Positions 1 through 8,510 of a stretch of DNA of 14,892 nt are shown here, piece after piece; the stretch's first letter is position 1, and every line of letters starts with the position of its first letter. The position numbers were made by a program, and so were the translations under genes. This stretch comes from an uncultured Lachnospiraceae bacterium (GTDB taxonomy: Bacteria > Bacillota > Clostridia > Lachnospirales > Lachnospiraceae). The stretch lies in contig CAMTBF010000026.1 in the NCBI GenBank assembly GCA_947068385.1, positions 1 to 14,892 of the forward strand, written 5' to 3'. The notes under the pieces were generated by a model. That model saw only the letters and a list, made by a program, of their open reading frames with translations. It did no database searches and was not told where the DNA came from.

Positions 1-1
1 G

Positions 2-55
2 GTCACCTACGATGTGCCCAACCAGAAGCTGGGGATGCTCTCCGTACCCCGTGAT
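2..55 (+). other. Out-of-frame fragment resembling a LytR-CpsA-Psr (LCP) protein
   Basis: Reading from base 2, the sequence encodes YDVPNQKLGMLSVPRD, which fits the strand-turn of LCP family cell-wall glycopolymer ligases (a hydrophobic/Tyr-Asp stretch, then [LM]S[IV]PRD, whose Arg-Asp belongs to the active site). This frame meets a stop at 68-70. From about base 51 the next frame becomes glycogen phosphorylase. The two frames overlap at a short string, CGTGATGTA (50-58), that both genes could plausibly contain. The LCP match is recognised by eye from about 16 residues, so it is suggestive only. An assembly or library chimera at a contig edge is the likeliest explanation; a real rearrangement cannot be excluded. 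Confidence 0.5.
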
Positions 56-821
56 GTATCTGTACAATGAGCTGAAGGCCCATCCGGAGATGGAGTTCTT
101 CCCCAGGACGTTCATCTTCGGGGCCAAGGCGGCTGCTGGCTATAAGAACGCCAAGCTGACCATCAAGCTGATCAACGCGGTGGCGGAGGTGGTGAACAAC
201 GACGCTTCCATCGGCGGCAAGATCAAGGTGGTGTTCATAGAGAACTACAATGTGTCCAACGCGGAGATCATCTTCGCCGCGGCGGACGTGTCCGAGCAGA
301 TCTCCACCGCCAGCAAGGAGGCCTCCGGCACGGGCAACATGAAGTTCATGCTGAACGGCGCGCTGACCCTTGGCACCATGGACGGCGCCAATGTGGAGAT
401 CGTGGAAGAGGTGGGAGAGGAGAACGCGTTCATCTTCGGCCTGTCCTCCGATGAGGTCATAAACTACGAGAACAACGGCGGCTATGACCCCATGAAGATC
501 TACAACAGCGACAAGGACATCCACATGGTGCTGACCCAGCTAATCGACGGGACCTACGACAAGGACAAGGAGCTGTTCCGCACCCTGTACAATTCCCTGC
601 TGAACACCCTGTCCACCTCCAGGGCGGATACCTACTTCATCCTGAAGGACTTCAAGCCCTATGCGGAGGCCCAGAAGAAGGTAGAGGCTGCCTACAGAGA
701 CAGGGAGGGCTGGGCGAAGAGCGCCATCCTGAACGTGGCCTGCTCCGGCAAGTTCACCTCCGACAGGACCATCCAGCAGTATGTGGACGAGATCTGGCAT
801 CTGGACAAGGTGACCCTGTAA
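51..821 (+). CDS. glgP: Glycogen/maltodextrin phosphorylase, C-terminal part (5' end missing)
   Basis: This is the last ~256 residues of a GT35 alpha-glucan phosphorylase, a cytoplasmic PLP enzyme that releases glucose 1-phosphate from the non-reducing ends of glycogen or maltodextrins. Homology starts at VMYLYNELK (from base 51) and continues through PRTFIFGAKAAAGY and the family signature EASGTGNMKFMLNGA. In that signature the Lys (codon 342-344) is the residue that carries PLP. The segment TMDGANVEI follows, as in rabbit and E. coli enzymes. Family members are about 750-820 residues, so some 500-550 N-terminal residues are missing. In normal enzymes VMYLYN is preceded by a conserved stretch of the type RQLLNALH. 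Here it is preceded by unrelated residues, so homology breaks at about base 50 even though the frame stays open. A lipoprotein gene follows closely. Identity is firm; whether the gene is intact in the genome is not known. Confidence 0.95.
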   Translation: MMYLYNELKAHPEMEFFPRTFIFGAKAAAGYKNAKLTIKLINAVAEVVNNDASIGGKIKVVFIENYNVSNAEIIFAAADVSEQISTASKEASGTGNMKFMLNGALTLGTMDGANVEIVEEVGEENAFIFGLSSDEVINYENNGGYDPMKIYNSDKDIHMVLTQLIDGTYDKDKELFRTLYNSLLNTLSTSRADTYFILKDFKPYAEAQKKVEAAYRDREGWAKSAILNVACSGKFTSDRTIQQYVDEIWHLDKVTL

Positions 822-863
822 TCTGGAGAAACAGAAGTGCATTATTTGGACAAAAAGGAAAAA

Positions 864-1850
864 ATGTTGCGAAGGCGTGCGATCGGGCACGCCTTTGCAG
901 TCATATCCCTGCTGGCCCTGGCCGCTCTGACGGGCTGCGGCGATGCCGGTGAGGGAGGCCGGAAGGATGGCCAAGCGGAAGGGACGGCGGCCCGGGGAGC
1001 CTGGGAGAAGCATATCACGGAGGAGACTGTCCGGCTGAAAGGGCTTACGGGGGAGTATACCCTACTGTTCCTGACGGATACCCATGCAATCGTCCGAAGC
1101 CAGGAGGCCTCGGAGCAGGAGGCGGCCAACGAGGAGGCCAGGTATCCCACCTTCTTCAACGAGGAAGGGGTGCCGTCAGCGGAGCAGTTCCCGGAGTGGA
1201 TACGGTATGCCAATGAGAACCAGGTGGATGTCGTCCTGTTGGGCGGAGACATCATCGACACGCCCTCCCAGGCCAATGTGCAGTGGCTGGCCGAACAGCT
1301 GGGAGCGCTGGACATGCCCTATCTCTATGTCAACGGCAACCATGACTGGACCTATCCCTGGGAGTATATGACGGAGGCGGGGAAGGAGAGCTACCTGCCC
1401 CTGCTGGAGCCGTTCATGCAGGACAATACGGCAATCCATTCGCTGGATTTCGGAGAGTTTTCCATCGTGGGCATAGACGACAGCCCCGGGCAGGTGGACG
1501 TGGGCGTGTTCCCGGCATATGAGGAGATCCTGGCAGAGGGCAGGCCGGTGATCGTCCTGGCCCATGTGCCCTTCATGACCCAGTCGGTGCTGGGGAAGGC
1601 CAAAGAGGCCTGGGGCAGCCCTGTGGTGATAGGGGCTGGCAATTACGGCGGGATATACCCCAATGAGGAATCCGAAAAGTTCGTGTCCCTGACCACCGGG
1701 GCGGATAGCCCGGTGGAGCTGGTGCTGGCAGGCCATGTCCACTTTTATGACAGGGATGTCATAGAGGGGGAAAGGCAGGTGCTGCAATTGGTAGGCGGAG
1801 CCGGATTCCGGGGGGAGGCGATCCTGATCCATATCACCGGCGGGGAATGA
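864..1850 (+). CDS. Lipoprotein calcineurin-like metallophosphoesterase
   Basis: A predicted surface-anchored metal-dependent phosphoesterase of 328 residues. From ATG 864 it starts with a short Arg-rich n-region (RRR), a hydrophobic core and the lipobox LTGC with Cys25, so it should be lipid-modified on the outer face of the membrane. All classical calcineurin-like motifs are present in order: TDTH (Asp72, His74), GGD (Asp129), GNHD (158-161), a lone His in LAHVP (His234) and GHVH (290-293). These would hold a two-metal centre. The substrate cannot be read from sequence; family members cleave phosphomonoesters, phosphodiesters, nucleotides or phospholipids. The start is a choice: AAGGAAAAA lies 5 bases before ATG 864 and gives a classical signal peptide. 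A GTG at 837 behind GGAG (825-828) would add nine residues. The gene lies just after glgP with no terminator between, so they may be co-transcribed. Confidence 0.88.
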   Translation: MLRRRAIGHAFAVISLLALAALTGCGDAGEGGRKDGQAEGTAARGAWEKHITEETVRLKGLTGEYTLLFLTDTHAIVRSQEASEQEAANEEARYPTFFNEEGVPSAEQFPEWIRYANENQVDVVLLGGDIIDTPSQANVQWLAEQLGALDMPYLYVNGNHDWTYPWEYMTEAGKESYLPLLEPFMQDNTAIHSLDFGEFSIVGIDDSPGQVDVGVFPAYEEILAEGRPVIVLAHVPFMTQSVLGKAKEAWGSPVVIGAGNYGGIYPNEESEKFVSLTTGADSPVELVLAGHVHFYDRDVIEGERQVLQLVGGAGFRGEAILIHITGGE

Positions 1851-1919
1851 ACCGCGGCGATTCTATAAATGAGGCAGCAAGCAGGGGAAGCATGTAAAAA
1901 TGAGAGAGGAGCCCAATCT

Positions 1920-4232
1920 ATGATAGAATTATTACAAGGCGGCGCGTACCTGGTAAACGGCAGGGAGATCATCGCCGACACGCCGGAGGCGCAGAAGGCG
2001 CTTTTGGCCAAAACAGGAAAGGAAATCACCAGGGAAGAGGCGGCGAAACAGACAATCAGCTACGGTATCCTGGAGAGCCACAACACCTCCGGCGATATGG
2101 ACAGGCTGAAGATCAGGTTCGACAAGCTCACCAGCCATGACATCACCTTCGTGGGCATCATCCAGACCGCCAGGGCCTCGGGGCTGCAGAAGTTCCCCAT
2201 GCCCTATGTGCTCACCAACTGCCACAATTCCCTGTGCGCCGTGGGCGGCACCATCAATGAGGACGACCATATGTTCGGCCTGACCTGCGCCAAGAAGTAC
2301 GGCGGCGTCTATGTGCCCCCTCACCAGGCGGTGATTCACCAGTACGCCAGGGAGATGCTCTCGGGCGGCGGGCAGATGATTTTAGGCTCAGATTCCCACA
2401 CGCGCTACGGGGCGCTGGGCACCATGGCCGTGGGCGAGGGCGGCCCGGAGCTGGTGAAGCAGTTGCTGAACCAGACCTATGACATTAACAGGCCCCAGGT
2501 GGTGGGCGTGTACCTGACGGGAGAGCCCGTGAAGGGCGTGGGCCCTCAGGACGTGGCCCTGGCCATCATCGGCGCCGTATTTAAGAACGGCTATGTGAAG
2601 AACAAGGTCATGGAGTTCGTAGGCCCCGGCGTGGCGTCCCTGAGCGCGGACTTCCGTATCGGCATCGATGTGATGACCACGGAGACCACATGCCTGTCGT
2701 CCATCTGGGAGACAGACCAGGAGATTGAGGACTTCTATGAAATCCACGGGCGCAAAGGCGACTACAGGAAGCTGGCCCCCGGGGAAGTGGCCTATTATGA
2801 CGGCATGATCCAGGTAGACCTGTCCAAGGTGCGGCCCATGATCGCCATGCCCTTCCATCCCAGCAACACCTATACCATAGAGGAGCTGAACGCTAATCTC
2901 ATGGACATCCTGGAGGAGACGGAGAAACGTGCTCTGGTGAGCCTGGGCGGCGCAAAGGGCCCGGACGGCGAACCCCTGCAGTTCCATTTAAGGGACAAGG
3001 TGAAGAACGGGAAGTTCATGGTGGAGCAGGGCATCATCGCGGGCTGCGCAGGCGGCGGCTTCGAGAACATCTGCGCCGCGGCCGACATCCTGAAGGGCAG
3101 CTCCATCGGCGCGGACAGCTTCACTTTGAGCGTGTACCCCGCATCCATGCCCGTGTATATGGAGCTGGTGAGAAACGGCTGTGCCGCGGCGATTATGGAG
3201 ACCGGCGCTGTCATGAAGACGGCCTTCTGCGGCCCCTGCTTCGGCGCGGGCGACACCCCGGCCAACAATGCGTTCAGCATCCGCCATTCCACCCGCAACT
3301 TCCCCAACAGGGAGGGAAGCAAGCTCCAGAACGGCCAGATTTCCTCCGTGGCCCTGATGGACGCCCGCTCCATCGCTGCCACAGCGGCCAACAAGGGCGT
3401 GCTGACCCCGGCCACGGACTTCGACGGGGAGATCGGGAAATACAAATATCATTTCGACAGCAAAATATACGCAAACCGCGTCTTCGACTCCAAGGGCGTG
3501 GCCGACCCTGACGTGGAGATCCAGCTTGGGCCCAACATCAAGGACTGGCCCGAGATGGGGGCGCTGCCGGAGAACCTTCTCCTGCAGGTGGTCAGCGAGA
3601 TCCACGACCCTGTCACCACCACGGACGAGCTGATTCCCTCCGGGGAGACCTCCTCCTACCGCTCCAATCCCCTGGGGCTGGCGGAGTTCACCTTAAGCCG
3701 CAAGGATCCGGAATATGTGGGCCGCGCCAAGGAGATCCAGAAGGCGGAGAAGGCCCGCATGGCCGGAGGGCATCCCTGCCAGGAGCTGCCCATCCTGAAG
3801 GAGCTGATGGGCGTGATCAAGGGGCAGTACCCGGAGGCCAACCATTCCAACACCGGCTTCGGCTCCACCATCTTCGCCGTGAAGCCCGGGGACGGCTCCG
3901 CCAGGGAGCAGGCCGCCTCCTGCCAGAAGGTGCTGGGGGGCTGGGCAAATATCGCCAACGAATACGCGACAAAGCGTTACCGTTCCAACCTGATCAACTG
4001 GGGCATGCTGCCCTTCCTTATCGAGGAGGGAGAGCTGCCCTTCCGGAATCTGGACTATCTCTTCCTTCCCGGCATCCGCAAGGCCGTGGAGGAGAAGGCG
4101 GAGACCATTGCCGCCTATACGGTGGGCAAGGACGGTCTGAGCGCCTTCGGACTGCGCCTGGGCGAGCTGACGGACGAGGAGCGGCAGATTATCCTGAAGG
4201 GCTGCCTGATCAATTACAACCGGGTGGGATGA
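1920..4232 (+). CDS. Aconitase-family hydratase (YbhJ-like), [4Fe-4S] enzyme
   Basis: A 770-residue member of the aconitase superfamily, predicted to dehydrate and rehydrate a di- or tricarboxylic acid such as citrate/isocitrate in the cytoplasm. The N-terminal catalytic domains carry GSDSHTRYG (156-164) and three Fe-S cysteines in aconitase positions: Cys376 in AGCAGG, and Cys437 and Cys440 in FCGPCFG. The C-terminal swivel domain has [11 protein letters not shown] (from 574) and [10 protein letters not shown] (657-666), matching the substrate-binding Ser/Arg loop GSSREHAA of mitochondrial aconitase. Length also fits the mitochondrial type and E. coli YbhJ. The start is taken at ATG 1920 because AGAGGAG ends 8 bases upstream; an in-frame ATG at 1869 would add 17 unremarkable residues and lacks a good ribosome site. 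Aconitase itself is the best guess for function, but no citrate synthase or isocitrate dehydrogenase gene is nearby, so another hydroxy acid is possible. Confidence 0.9.
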   Translation: MIELLQGGAYLVNGREIIADTPEAQKALLAKTGKEITREEAAKQTISYGILESHNTSGDMDRLKIRFDKLTSHDITFVGIIQTARASGLQKFPMPYVLTNCHNSLCAVGGTINEDDHMFGLTCAKKYGGVYVPPHQAVIHQYAREMLSGGGQMILGSDSHTRYGALGTMAVGEGGPELVKQLLNQTYDINRPQVVGVYLTGEPVKGVGPQDVALAIIGAVFKNGYVKNKVMEFVGPGVASLSADFRIGIDVMTTETTCLSSIWETDQEIEDFYEIHGRKGDYRKLAPGEVAYYDGMIQVDLSKVRPMIAMPFHPSNTYTIEELNANLMDILEETEKRALVSLGGAKGPDGEPLQFHLRDKVKNGKFMVEQGIIAGCAGGGFENICAAADILKGSSIGADSFTLSVYPASMPVYMELVRNGCAAAIMETGAVMKTAFCGPCFGAGDTPANNAFSIRHSTRNFPNREGSKLQNGQISSVALMDARSIAATAANKGVLTPATDFDGEIGKYKYHFDSKIYANRVFDSKGVADPDVEIQLGPNIKDWPEMGALPENLLLQVVSEIHDPVTTTDELIPSGETSSYRSNPLGLAEFTLSRKDPEYVGRAKEIQKAEKARMAGGHPCQELPILKELMGVIKGQYPEANHSNTGFGSTIFAVKPGDGSAREQAASCQKVLGGWANIANEYATKRYRSNLINWGMLPFLIEEGELPFRNLDYLFLPGIRKAVEEKAETIAAYTVGKDGLSAFGLRLGELTDEERQIILKGCLINYNRVG

Positions 4233-4387
4233 CGGAGAAGCGGAGGGCAGGGCCATGTGCGGCTTCTGCCCTTTCTGCAGAGCCGGGGATTCGGCGCAGA
4301 AGGGAAGCCAGAAGGAAAAGGGAAGCAAAAGGAAGCGGAGGAAAGGGACCGGTGCCACGACGGATACCGGGAAAGGCGGTGGATATC

Positions 4388-4936
4388 ATGTTGATTGAAC
4401 CAAGGGAGATGACGCTCCGAGCGGGAGGGCATGTCACCATCCGGAGCGCGGCGGCAGAGGACGCGGAGTCCCTCTGCGCCCACCGGACGATCACATCGGC
4501 GGAGACTTATTTCATGTCCCGGTATCCGGAGGAGTGCGATTATGACATAAGTGTCATGAGAGCCAACCTGACGGAGATCGCGGAGGATTCAAAATGCTTC
4601 ATGGTGACGGCCTTCCTGGAGGGGCGCGTTGTGGCGGACCTGGGGGTATCCTATGTCCGCCGCTACCTGAAATATTGCCACAGGGCCTACCTAGGGGTCT
4701 CTATCCAGCAGAGCTGCTGTAACTTAGGGCTGGGTGGCATCATGCTGGAGATCGCCATAGAGCAAAGCCGGAAGAACGGCTTCGAGCAGCTGGAGCTCGG
4801 CACCTTCGAGGACAACGCCAGGGCGCTCCACCTGTACGAAAAGCACGGCTTCCGGAGATACGGCGTCCAGCCCAGGGCCTTCAAGCTAAAGGACGGCACC
4901 TACCGGGATGAGGTCATCATGGTGAAGATGCTGTGA
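4388..4936 (+). CDS. GNAT family N-acetyltransferase
   Basis: A 182-residue Gcn5-type acetyltransferase, expected to move acetyl from acetyl-CoA to an unknown amine. The N-terminal part has the usual VTIRSAAAEDAESL opening. The acetyl-CoA loop is YLGVSIQQSCCNLGLGG (101-117), less Arg/Gly-rich than the typical RGxGIG. The C-terminal motif ARALHLYEKHGF (144-155) is standard. The start is uncertain. ATG 4388 is preceded by GGTGG at good spacing and gives a protein that begins right at the fold. An in-frame ATG at 4229 overlaps the hydratase stop (ATGA) but would add 53 residues of basic, low-complexity sequence (RRRREARRKREAKG), which I regard as untranslated or at least not part of the domain. 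The gene follows the hydratase on the same strand with no terminator and precedes the GH43 gene by 37 bases, so read-through is likely. The substrate is unknown. Confidence 0.85.
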   Translation: MLIEPREMTLRAGGHVTIRSAAAEDAESLCAHRTITSAETYFMSRYPEECDYDISVMRANLTEIAEDSKCFMVTAFLEGRVVADLGVSYVRRYLKYCHRAYLGVSIQQSCCNLGLGGIMLEIAIEQSRKNGFEQLELGTFEDNARALHLYEKHGFRRYGVQPRAFKLKDGTYRDEVIMVKML

Positions 4937-4973
4937 CAGAGGCGGCGAAGCATCAGGGACAAGGGAGAAAAAA

Positions 4974-6758
4974 ATGACAGCATATCTGTTCGTACATTTC
5001 ATCGGTGAGCAAAAGGACGGGGAGCAGATTTACTTTTCGGTCAGCAGGGACGGGCTTCACTGGGAGGATCTGAATGACGGGAAACCGGTTCTTTATTCAC
5101 GAATCGGCATGAGGGGGGTCAGGGATCCATACCCGGTGCGCAGCCCCCTGGACGGCAAAATCTACCTCATCGCCACGGATCTGCGCATCCAGGCCGGACA
5201 TGGCTGGGAGGATGCCCAGTACAGGGGGAGCCGGGATCTGATCGTCTGGGAGTCGGAGGATCTGGTGCACTGGAGCGGGGAGAGGGCCTGCCAGGTAGGC
5301 TTGCCGGAAGCGGGCTGCGTATGGGCCCCGGAGGCCGTGTTCGACCGGGAGAGAGGGGAATTCCTGGTGTTCTTCGCCTCCATGGTAAAGGCCGCCTCGG
5401 AGGAGAGGAGCAAGCAGCGGATATACGCCGCGTACACAAAGGATTTCAGGGCATTTTCCGACACCTTCCTCTACATGGAGCGGGACGACCATGTCATCGA
5501 TACCACCATCCTGGAGAGCGGCGGCAGGTACTACCGCGTCTCCAAGGATGAGGTGACCAAGCGCCTGATCCTGGAGCAGGCGGATTCCCTGCTGGGGGAA
5601 TTCACCCAGATAGACTCCCCGATGCTGCGGGATCTGGTGGGCGTGGAGGGGCCGGAGGGGTACCGGCTGCCGGACGGGAGCTGGTGCCTGATCGCGGATC
5701 GGTTCCTGGAGGGGAAGGGATATCTGCCCATGGTGACGGAGAATCTGGATTCCGGAGAGTTTCGGATTCTTTCCCCGGAGCAGTACGACATGGGGGATAC
5801 GAAAAAGCGCCACGGCGGTGTCATGATGATTACAGAGAAGGAATACGAGGCGCTGCAGGAAGCGTATGGCAGAAAGAACCCGGTGGCGGAGGGGCTGTAC
5901 GCAGACCCTGACTTGTATTACGAGGATGGCGTGTATTATCTGTACCCCACCACGGACGGCTTCCCCCATTGGTCGGGAACGGAATTCTACGTGTTCACCT
6001 CCAAGGACGGCAGGCATTTCCGGAGAGGGGAGAGGATCCTGGACGTGTCCCGGGAGGTTCCCTGGGCCGTGGGCAGCGCCTGGGCGCCCTGCGTCACGAA
6101 AAAGGGAGAGGAGTATTTCTTCTACTTCTGCGCCAAGGACAAAAGCGGCACATCCTGCATCGGCGCAGCAACGGCAAAGTCCCCCACAGGGCCTTTCCGG
6201 GCCATGGAGGAGCCGCTGCTGACCATGGAGATGATGCACCGCAGAGGCATCCGCATGGGCCAGACCATCGACCCTTCCCTGTACTGGGAGGAGGACAGAT
6301 GCTTTCTGCTGTTCGGAAACGGAGCCGCTGCTATGGTGCGGCTGGCACAGGACATGCTCCATGTGGAGGAGGATACGCTGCAGAACATAGACGGACTTAC
6401 GGATTTCCGTGAAGCTGTGACCGTGCTGAAAAGAGGGGGCCTCTATCATTTCACCTGGTCCTGCGATGACACGGGCAGCGAGGACTATCATGTGAACTAC
6501 GGCGTGTCGGAAAAGCTGGAGGGGCCGGTGGAATTCAAATATCCCATTCTGCAGAAGGATGCCAGCCGTGGCATCCTGGGCACAGGCCACCACAGCATTC
6601 TGAAGCTGCCCGGCCGGGACAGCTACCTGATAGCGTACCACCGCTTCGGGACACCGCTGGAGGACTACCCCGAGGGGAAGGGCTGGCACAGGGAGCTGTG
6701 CGTCGGGCGGATTGGGTTTGACGCACAGGGATACATGCTGCCGGTGGAGGTGAGATGA
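4974..6758 (+). CDS. Tandem two-domain GH43 glycoside hydrolase (arabinosidase/xylosidase type)
   Basis: A 594-residue protein made of two five-bladed beta-propeller domains of glycoside hydrolase family 43, whose members act with inversion on arabinans, xylans and related plant polysaccharides. Domain 1 (about 1-285) has VRDP with Asp51 as likely base, VIDTTIL with Asp176 as pKa-setting acid, and VEGPEGY with Glu225 as likely acid. Domain 2 (about 300-594) repeats the scheme: YADPDLYY (Asp311), TIDPSLYW (Asp433) and FREAVTVL (Glu480). It also has GTGHHS (536-541), the His site that holds a metal in endo-arabinanases. There is no signal peptide or membrane segment, so it should act inside the cell on imported oligosaccharides. 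AGGGAG (4962-4967) lies 6 bases before the ATG. The exact bond cleaved cannot be assigned; arabinofuranosidase/arabinanase activity is favoured by domain 2. It is the last gene of the + strand run, before a strong terminator. Confidence 0.88.
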   Translation: MTAYLFVHFIGEQKDGEQIYFSVSRDGLHWEDLNDGKPVLYSRIGMRGVRDPYPVRSPLDGKIYLIATDLRIQAGHGWEDAQYRGSRDLIVWESEDLVHWSGERACQVGLPEAGCVWAPEAVFDRERGEFLVFFASMVKAASEERSKQRIYAAYTKDFRAFSDTFLYMERDDHVIDTTILESGGRYYRVSKDEVTKRLILEQADSLLGEFTQIDSPMLRDLVGVEGPEGYRLPDGSWCLIADRFLEGKGYLPMVTENLDSGEFRILSPEQYDMGDTKKRHGGVMMITEKEYEALQEAYGRKNPVAEGLYADPDLYYEDGVYYLYPTTDGFPHWSGTEFYVFTSKDGRHFRRGERILDVSREVPWAVGSAWAPCVTKKGEEYFFYFCAKDKSGTSCIGAATAKSPTGPFRAMEEPLLTMEMMHRRGIRMGQTIDPSLYWEEDRCFLLFGNGAAAMVRLAQDMLHVEEDTLQNIDGLTDFREAVTVLKRGGLYHFTWSCDDTGSEDYHVNYGVSEKLEGPVEFKYPILQKDASRGILGTGHHSILKLPGRDSYLIAYHRFGTPLEDYPEGKGWHRELCVGRIGFDAQGYMLPVEVR

Positions 6759-6800
6759 CAAGACAGGGCGGATGATGCCGGGATGAACTGCAATAAAATG

Positions 6801-6837
6801 CAGGGCTGTCAGGAATAACCATGTCCTGACAGCCCTG
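6801..6837. terminator. Perfect 14-bp stem terminator between convergent genes
   Basis: The arms at 6801-6814 and 6824-6837 are exact inverted repeats (CAGGGCTGTCAGGA and its complement) with a 9-base loop. A further four pairs are possible after a one-base bulge. On the - strand the stem is followed by CATTTTATTG, a good U-tract for ending the pruA transcript. On the + strand the following TGCATTTATAG is weaker but adequate. It therefore probably works in both directions, closing the GH43 and pruA units. Confidence 0.88.
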
Positions 6838-6872
6838 TGCATTTATAGAGAAACAAACTCTTTCTAATGATA

Positions 6873-8501
6873 CTACGCCTCCGTCATATAAGGATAAGCA
6901 ATAGCGCTGGAAGGGCTGAAGGTCTCCTTCACCGTATGGGGGCTGACCCAGCGGATCATGTTCAGCACGGTGCCCGCCTTGTCGTTGGTGCCGGAAGCCC
7001 GGGCCCCGCCGAAGGGCTGCTGTCCTACCACGGCGCCGGTGCACTTGTCGTTGATGTAGAAGTTGCCCGAGGAGTTGCGCAGGGCCTTCTCCATCTTCAC
7101 GATGACCTCCCTGTCCTGGGCGAAGATGGCCCCGGTGAGGGCGTAAGGGGAGGCGCTGTCGCAGATGGCCAGGGTCTCCTCCAGCTTGTCGTCCTCATAC
7201 ACATAGATGGAGACGATGGGCCCGAAGATCTCCTTCACCATGGACTCGTAGGTGGGCGTCTTGCAGCGGATGATGGTGGGCTGCACGAACCAGCCCTTGC
7301 TGTCGTCATAGCTGCCCCCTGCCACGAACTCGCACTCCGGCGATGCGGCGGCCCTGTCGATGTACCCCTTGCAGGTCTCGAAGGATGCCTTGTCGATGAC
7401 TGCGGCCATGAAGGTATCGAACTCCTGCACGTCCCCCACCTTCAAAGTGGCGGTCTGCTCCTTTAAGCGCTTCTCCACCACAGGCCAGATGCTGGCGGGC
7501 ACGAAAGCCCTGGAGCAGGCGGAGCATTTCTGTCCCTGGTACTCGAAGGAGCCACGGACGATTGCCGCCACCAGAGGCTCGATATCGGCGGTATTGTGGG
7601 CGAAGATGAAGTCCTTGCCGCCGGTCTCCCCCACCAGCCTGGGATAATTGGCGTAGGAGGCGATGTTCTCCCCCACCTGCTTCCACACGCTCTGGAAGAC
7701 CCCGGTGGAGCCGGTGAAGTGGAAGCCCGCCATCTTGGGATGGCTCACCACATATTTGCTCATGTCGCCGCCGGTGCAGGGCACGAAGTTGATGACCCCC
7801 GCGGGCAGGCCGCACCACTGGAGCAGCTTCATGTAATAATAGTTGGAGAGCACCGCCGTGCGGGAAGGCTTCCACAGGGCCACATTGCCTACGATGGCAG
7901 GGGCCGTGGGCAGGTTTCCGCCGATGGAGGTGAAGTTAAAGGGAGAGATGGCGCAGATGAAGCCGTCCAGGGGGCGATAGTCCTGCCTGTTCCACACCCC
8001 GGCGCTGCTGGCGGGCTGGTCCCCGAAGATCTCCTGTGCTCCCCACACGCCGAAGCGCAGGAAGTCCGCCAGCTCCGCGATGTCGATTTCCGCCTGGAAC
8101 ACGGTCTTGGACTGGCCCAGCATGGTGGAAGCGTTCAGCACCTGGCGGTAGGAGCCGGTGATCATGTCCGCCGCTTTCAGGAAGATGGCGGAGCGGTGTT
8201 CCCAGGGCATGGCCTCCCAGGCGTCCTTGGCTTCCAAAGCGGCTTCGATGGCCATGTTCAGCTCTTTTTCCCCGGCCATGCAGCACTCTGCGATGACGTG
8301 CTTGTGGTCATGCGGCATGGTGACCTGGATGGTGTCCTCGGTCCAGACCTCCTTCCCGCCGATGATCAGGGGAATCTTCACCACCTCAGCGGACTGCTTC
8401 GCCAGCTCCGCCTTCAGCGCGGCCCGCTCGGGGCTGCCGGGAAGATACCCTTTGAAGGCATCATTGTCCGGCCTTTGAATGGTAAAATATGCGTTTGGCA
8501 T
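6873..8501 (-). CDS. pruA: L-glutamate gamma-semialdehyde (1-pyrroline-5-carboxylate) dehydrogenase
   Basis: A 542-residue aldehyde dehydrogenase that oxidises glutamate semialdehyde/P5C to glutamate with NAD+, the last step of proline and of ornithine/arginine breakdown. It closely resembles the stand-alone mitochondrial (ALDH4A1) type over its whole length: SPFNFTSIGGNL (186-197), KPS (211-213), the general-base Glu292 in GETGGK, and the catalytic Cys326 in GQKCSACSR. The C-terminal half adds EIFGPIVSIYVY, NFYINDKCTGAVVGQQPFGG and GARASGTNDK. No proline dehydrogenase domain is fused and none is encoded nearby, so the P5C could come from ornithine or from a distant proline dehydrogenase. The start is ATG 8501, since GGAGGTG (8511-8517) lies 9 bases upstream. 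The in-frame GTG at 8513 is itself part of that Shine-Dalgarno sequence. It is a single-gene unit with its own strong promoter and terminator. Confidence 0.95.
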   Translation of the reverse strand: MPNAYFTIQRPDNDAFKGYLPGSPERAALKAELAKQSAEVVKIPLIIGGKEVWTEDTIQVTMPHDHKHVIAECCMAGEKELNMAIEAALEAKDAWEAMPWEHRSAIFLKAADMITGSYRQVLNASTMLGQSKTVFQAEIDIAELADFLRFGVWGAQEIFGDQPASSAGVWNRQDYRPLDGFICAISPFNFTSIGGNLPTAPAIVGNVALWKPSRTAVLSNYYYMKLLQWCGLPAGVINFVPCTGGDMSKYVVSHPKMAGFHFTGSTGVFQSVWKQVGENIASYANYPRLVGETGGKDFIFAHNTADIEPLVAAIVRGSFEYQGQKCSACSRAFVPASIWPVVEKRLKEQTATLKVGDVQEFDTFMAAVIDKASFETCKGYIDRAAASPECEFVAGGSYDDSKGWFVQPTIIRCKTPTYESMVKEIFGPIVSIYVYEDDKLEETLAICDSASPYALTGAIFAQDREVIVKMEKALRNSSGNFYINDKCTGAVVGQQPFGGARASGTNDKAGTVLNMIRWVSPHTVKETFSPSSAIAYPYMTEA

Positions 8502-8510
8502 GTTCTTATG

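Noticed and set aside
1851..1919. Promoter with TATAAA near 1864 for the hydratase gene
   Set aside because: No acceptable -35 box at 16-18 bases upstream, so not supported.
4244..4272. Terminator after the aconitase-family gene (AGGGCAG/CTGCCCT)
   Set aside because: Only seven pairs with a 15-base loop and no U-tract. It is better read as chance in a GC-rich leader.
5097..6842. 581-codon open frame antisense to the GH43 gene
   Set aside because: The + strand carries two full GH43 domains. The antisense product is His/Pro/Leu-rich with no family resemblance and would run through the terminator.
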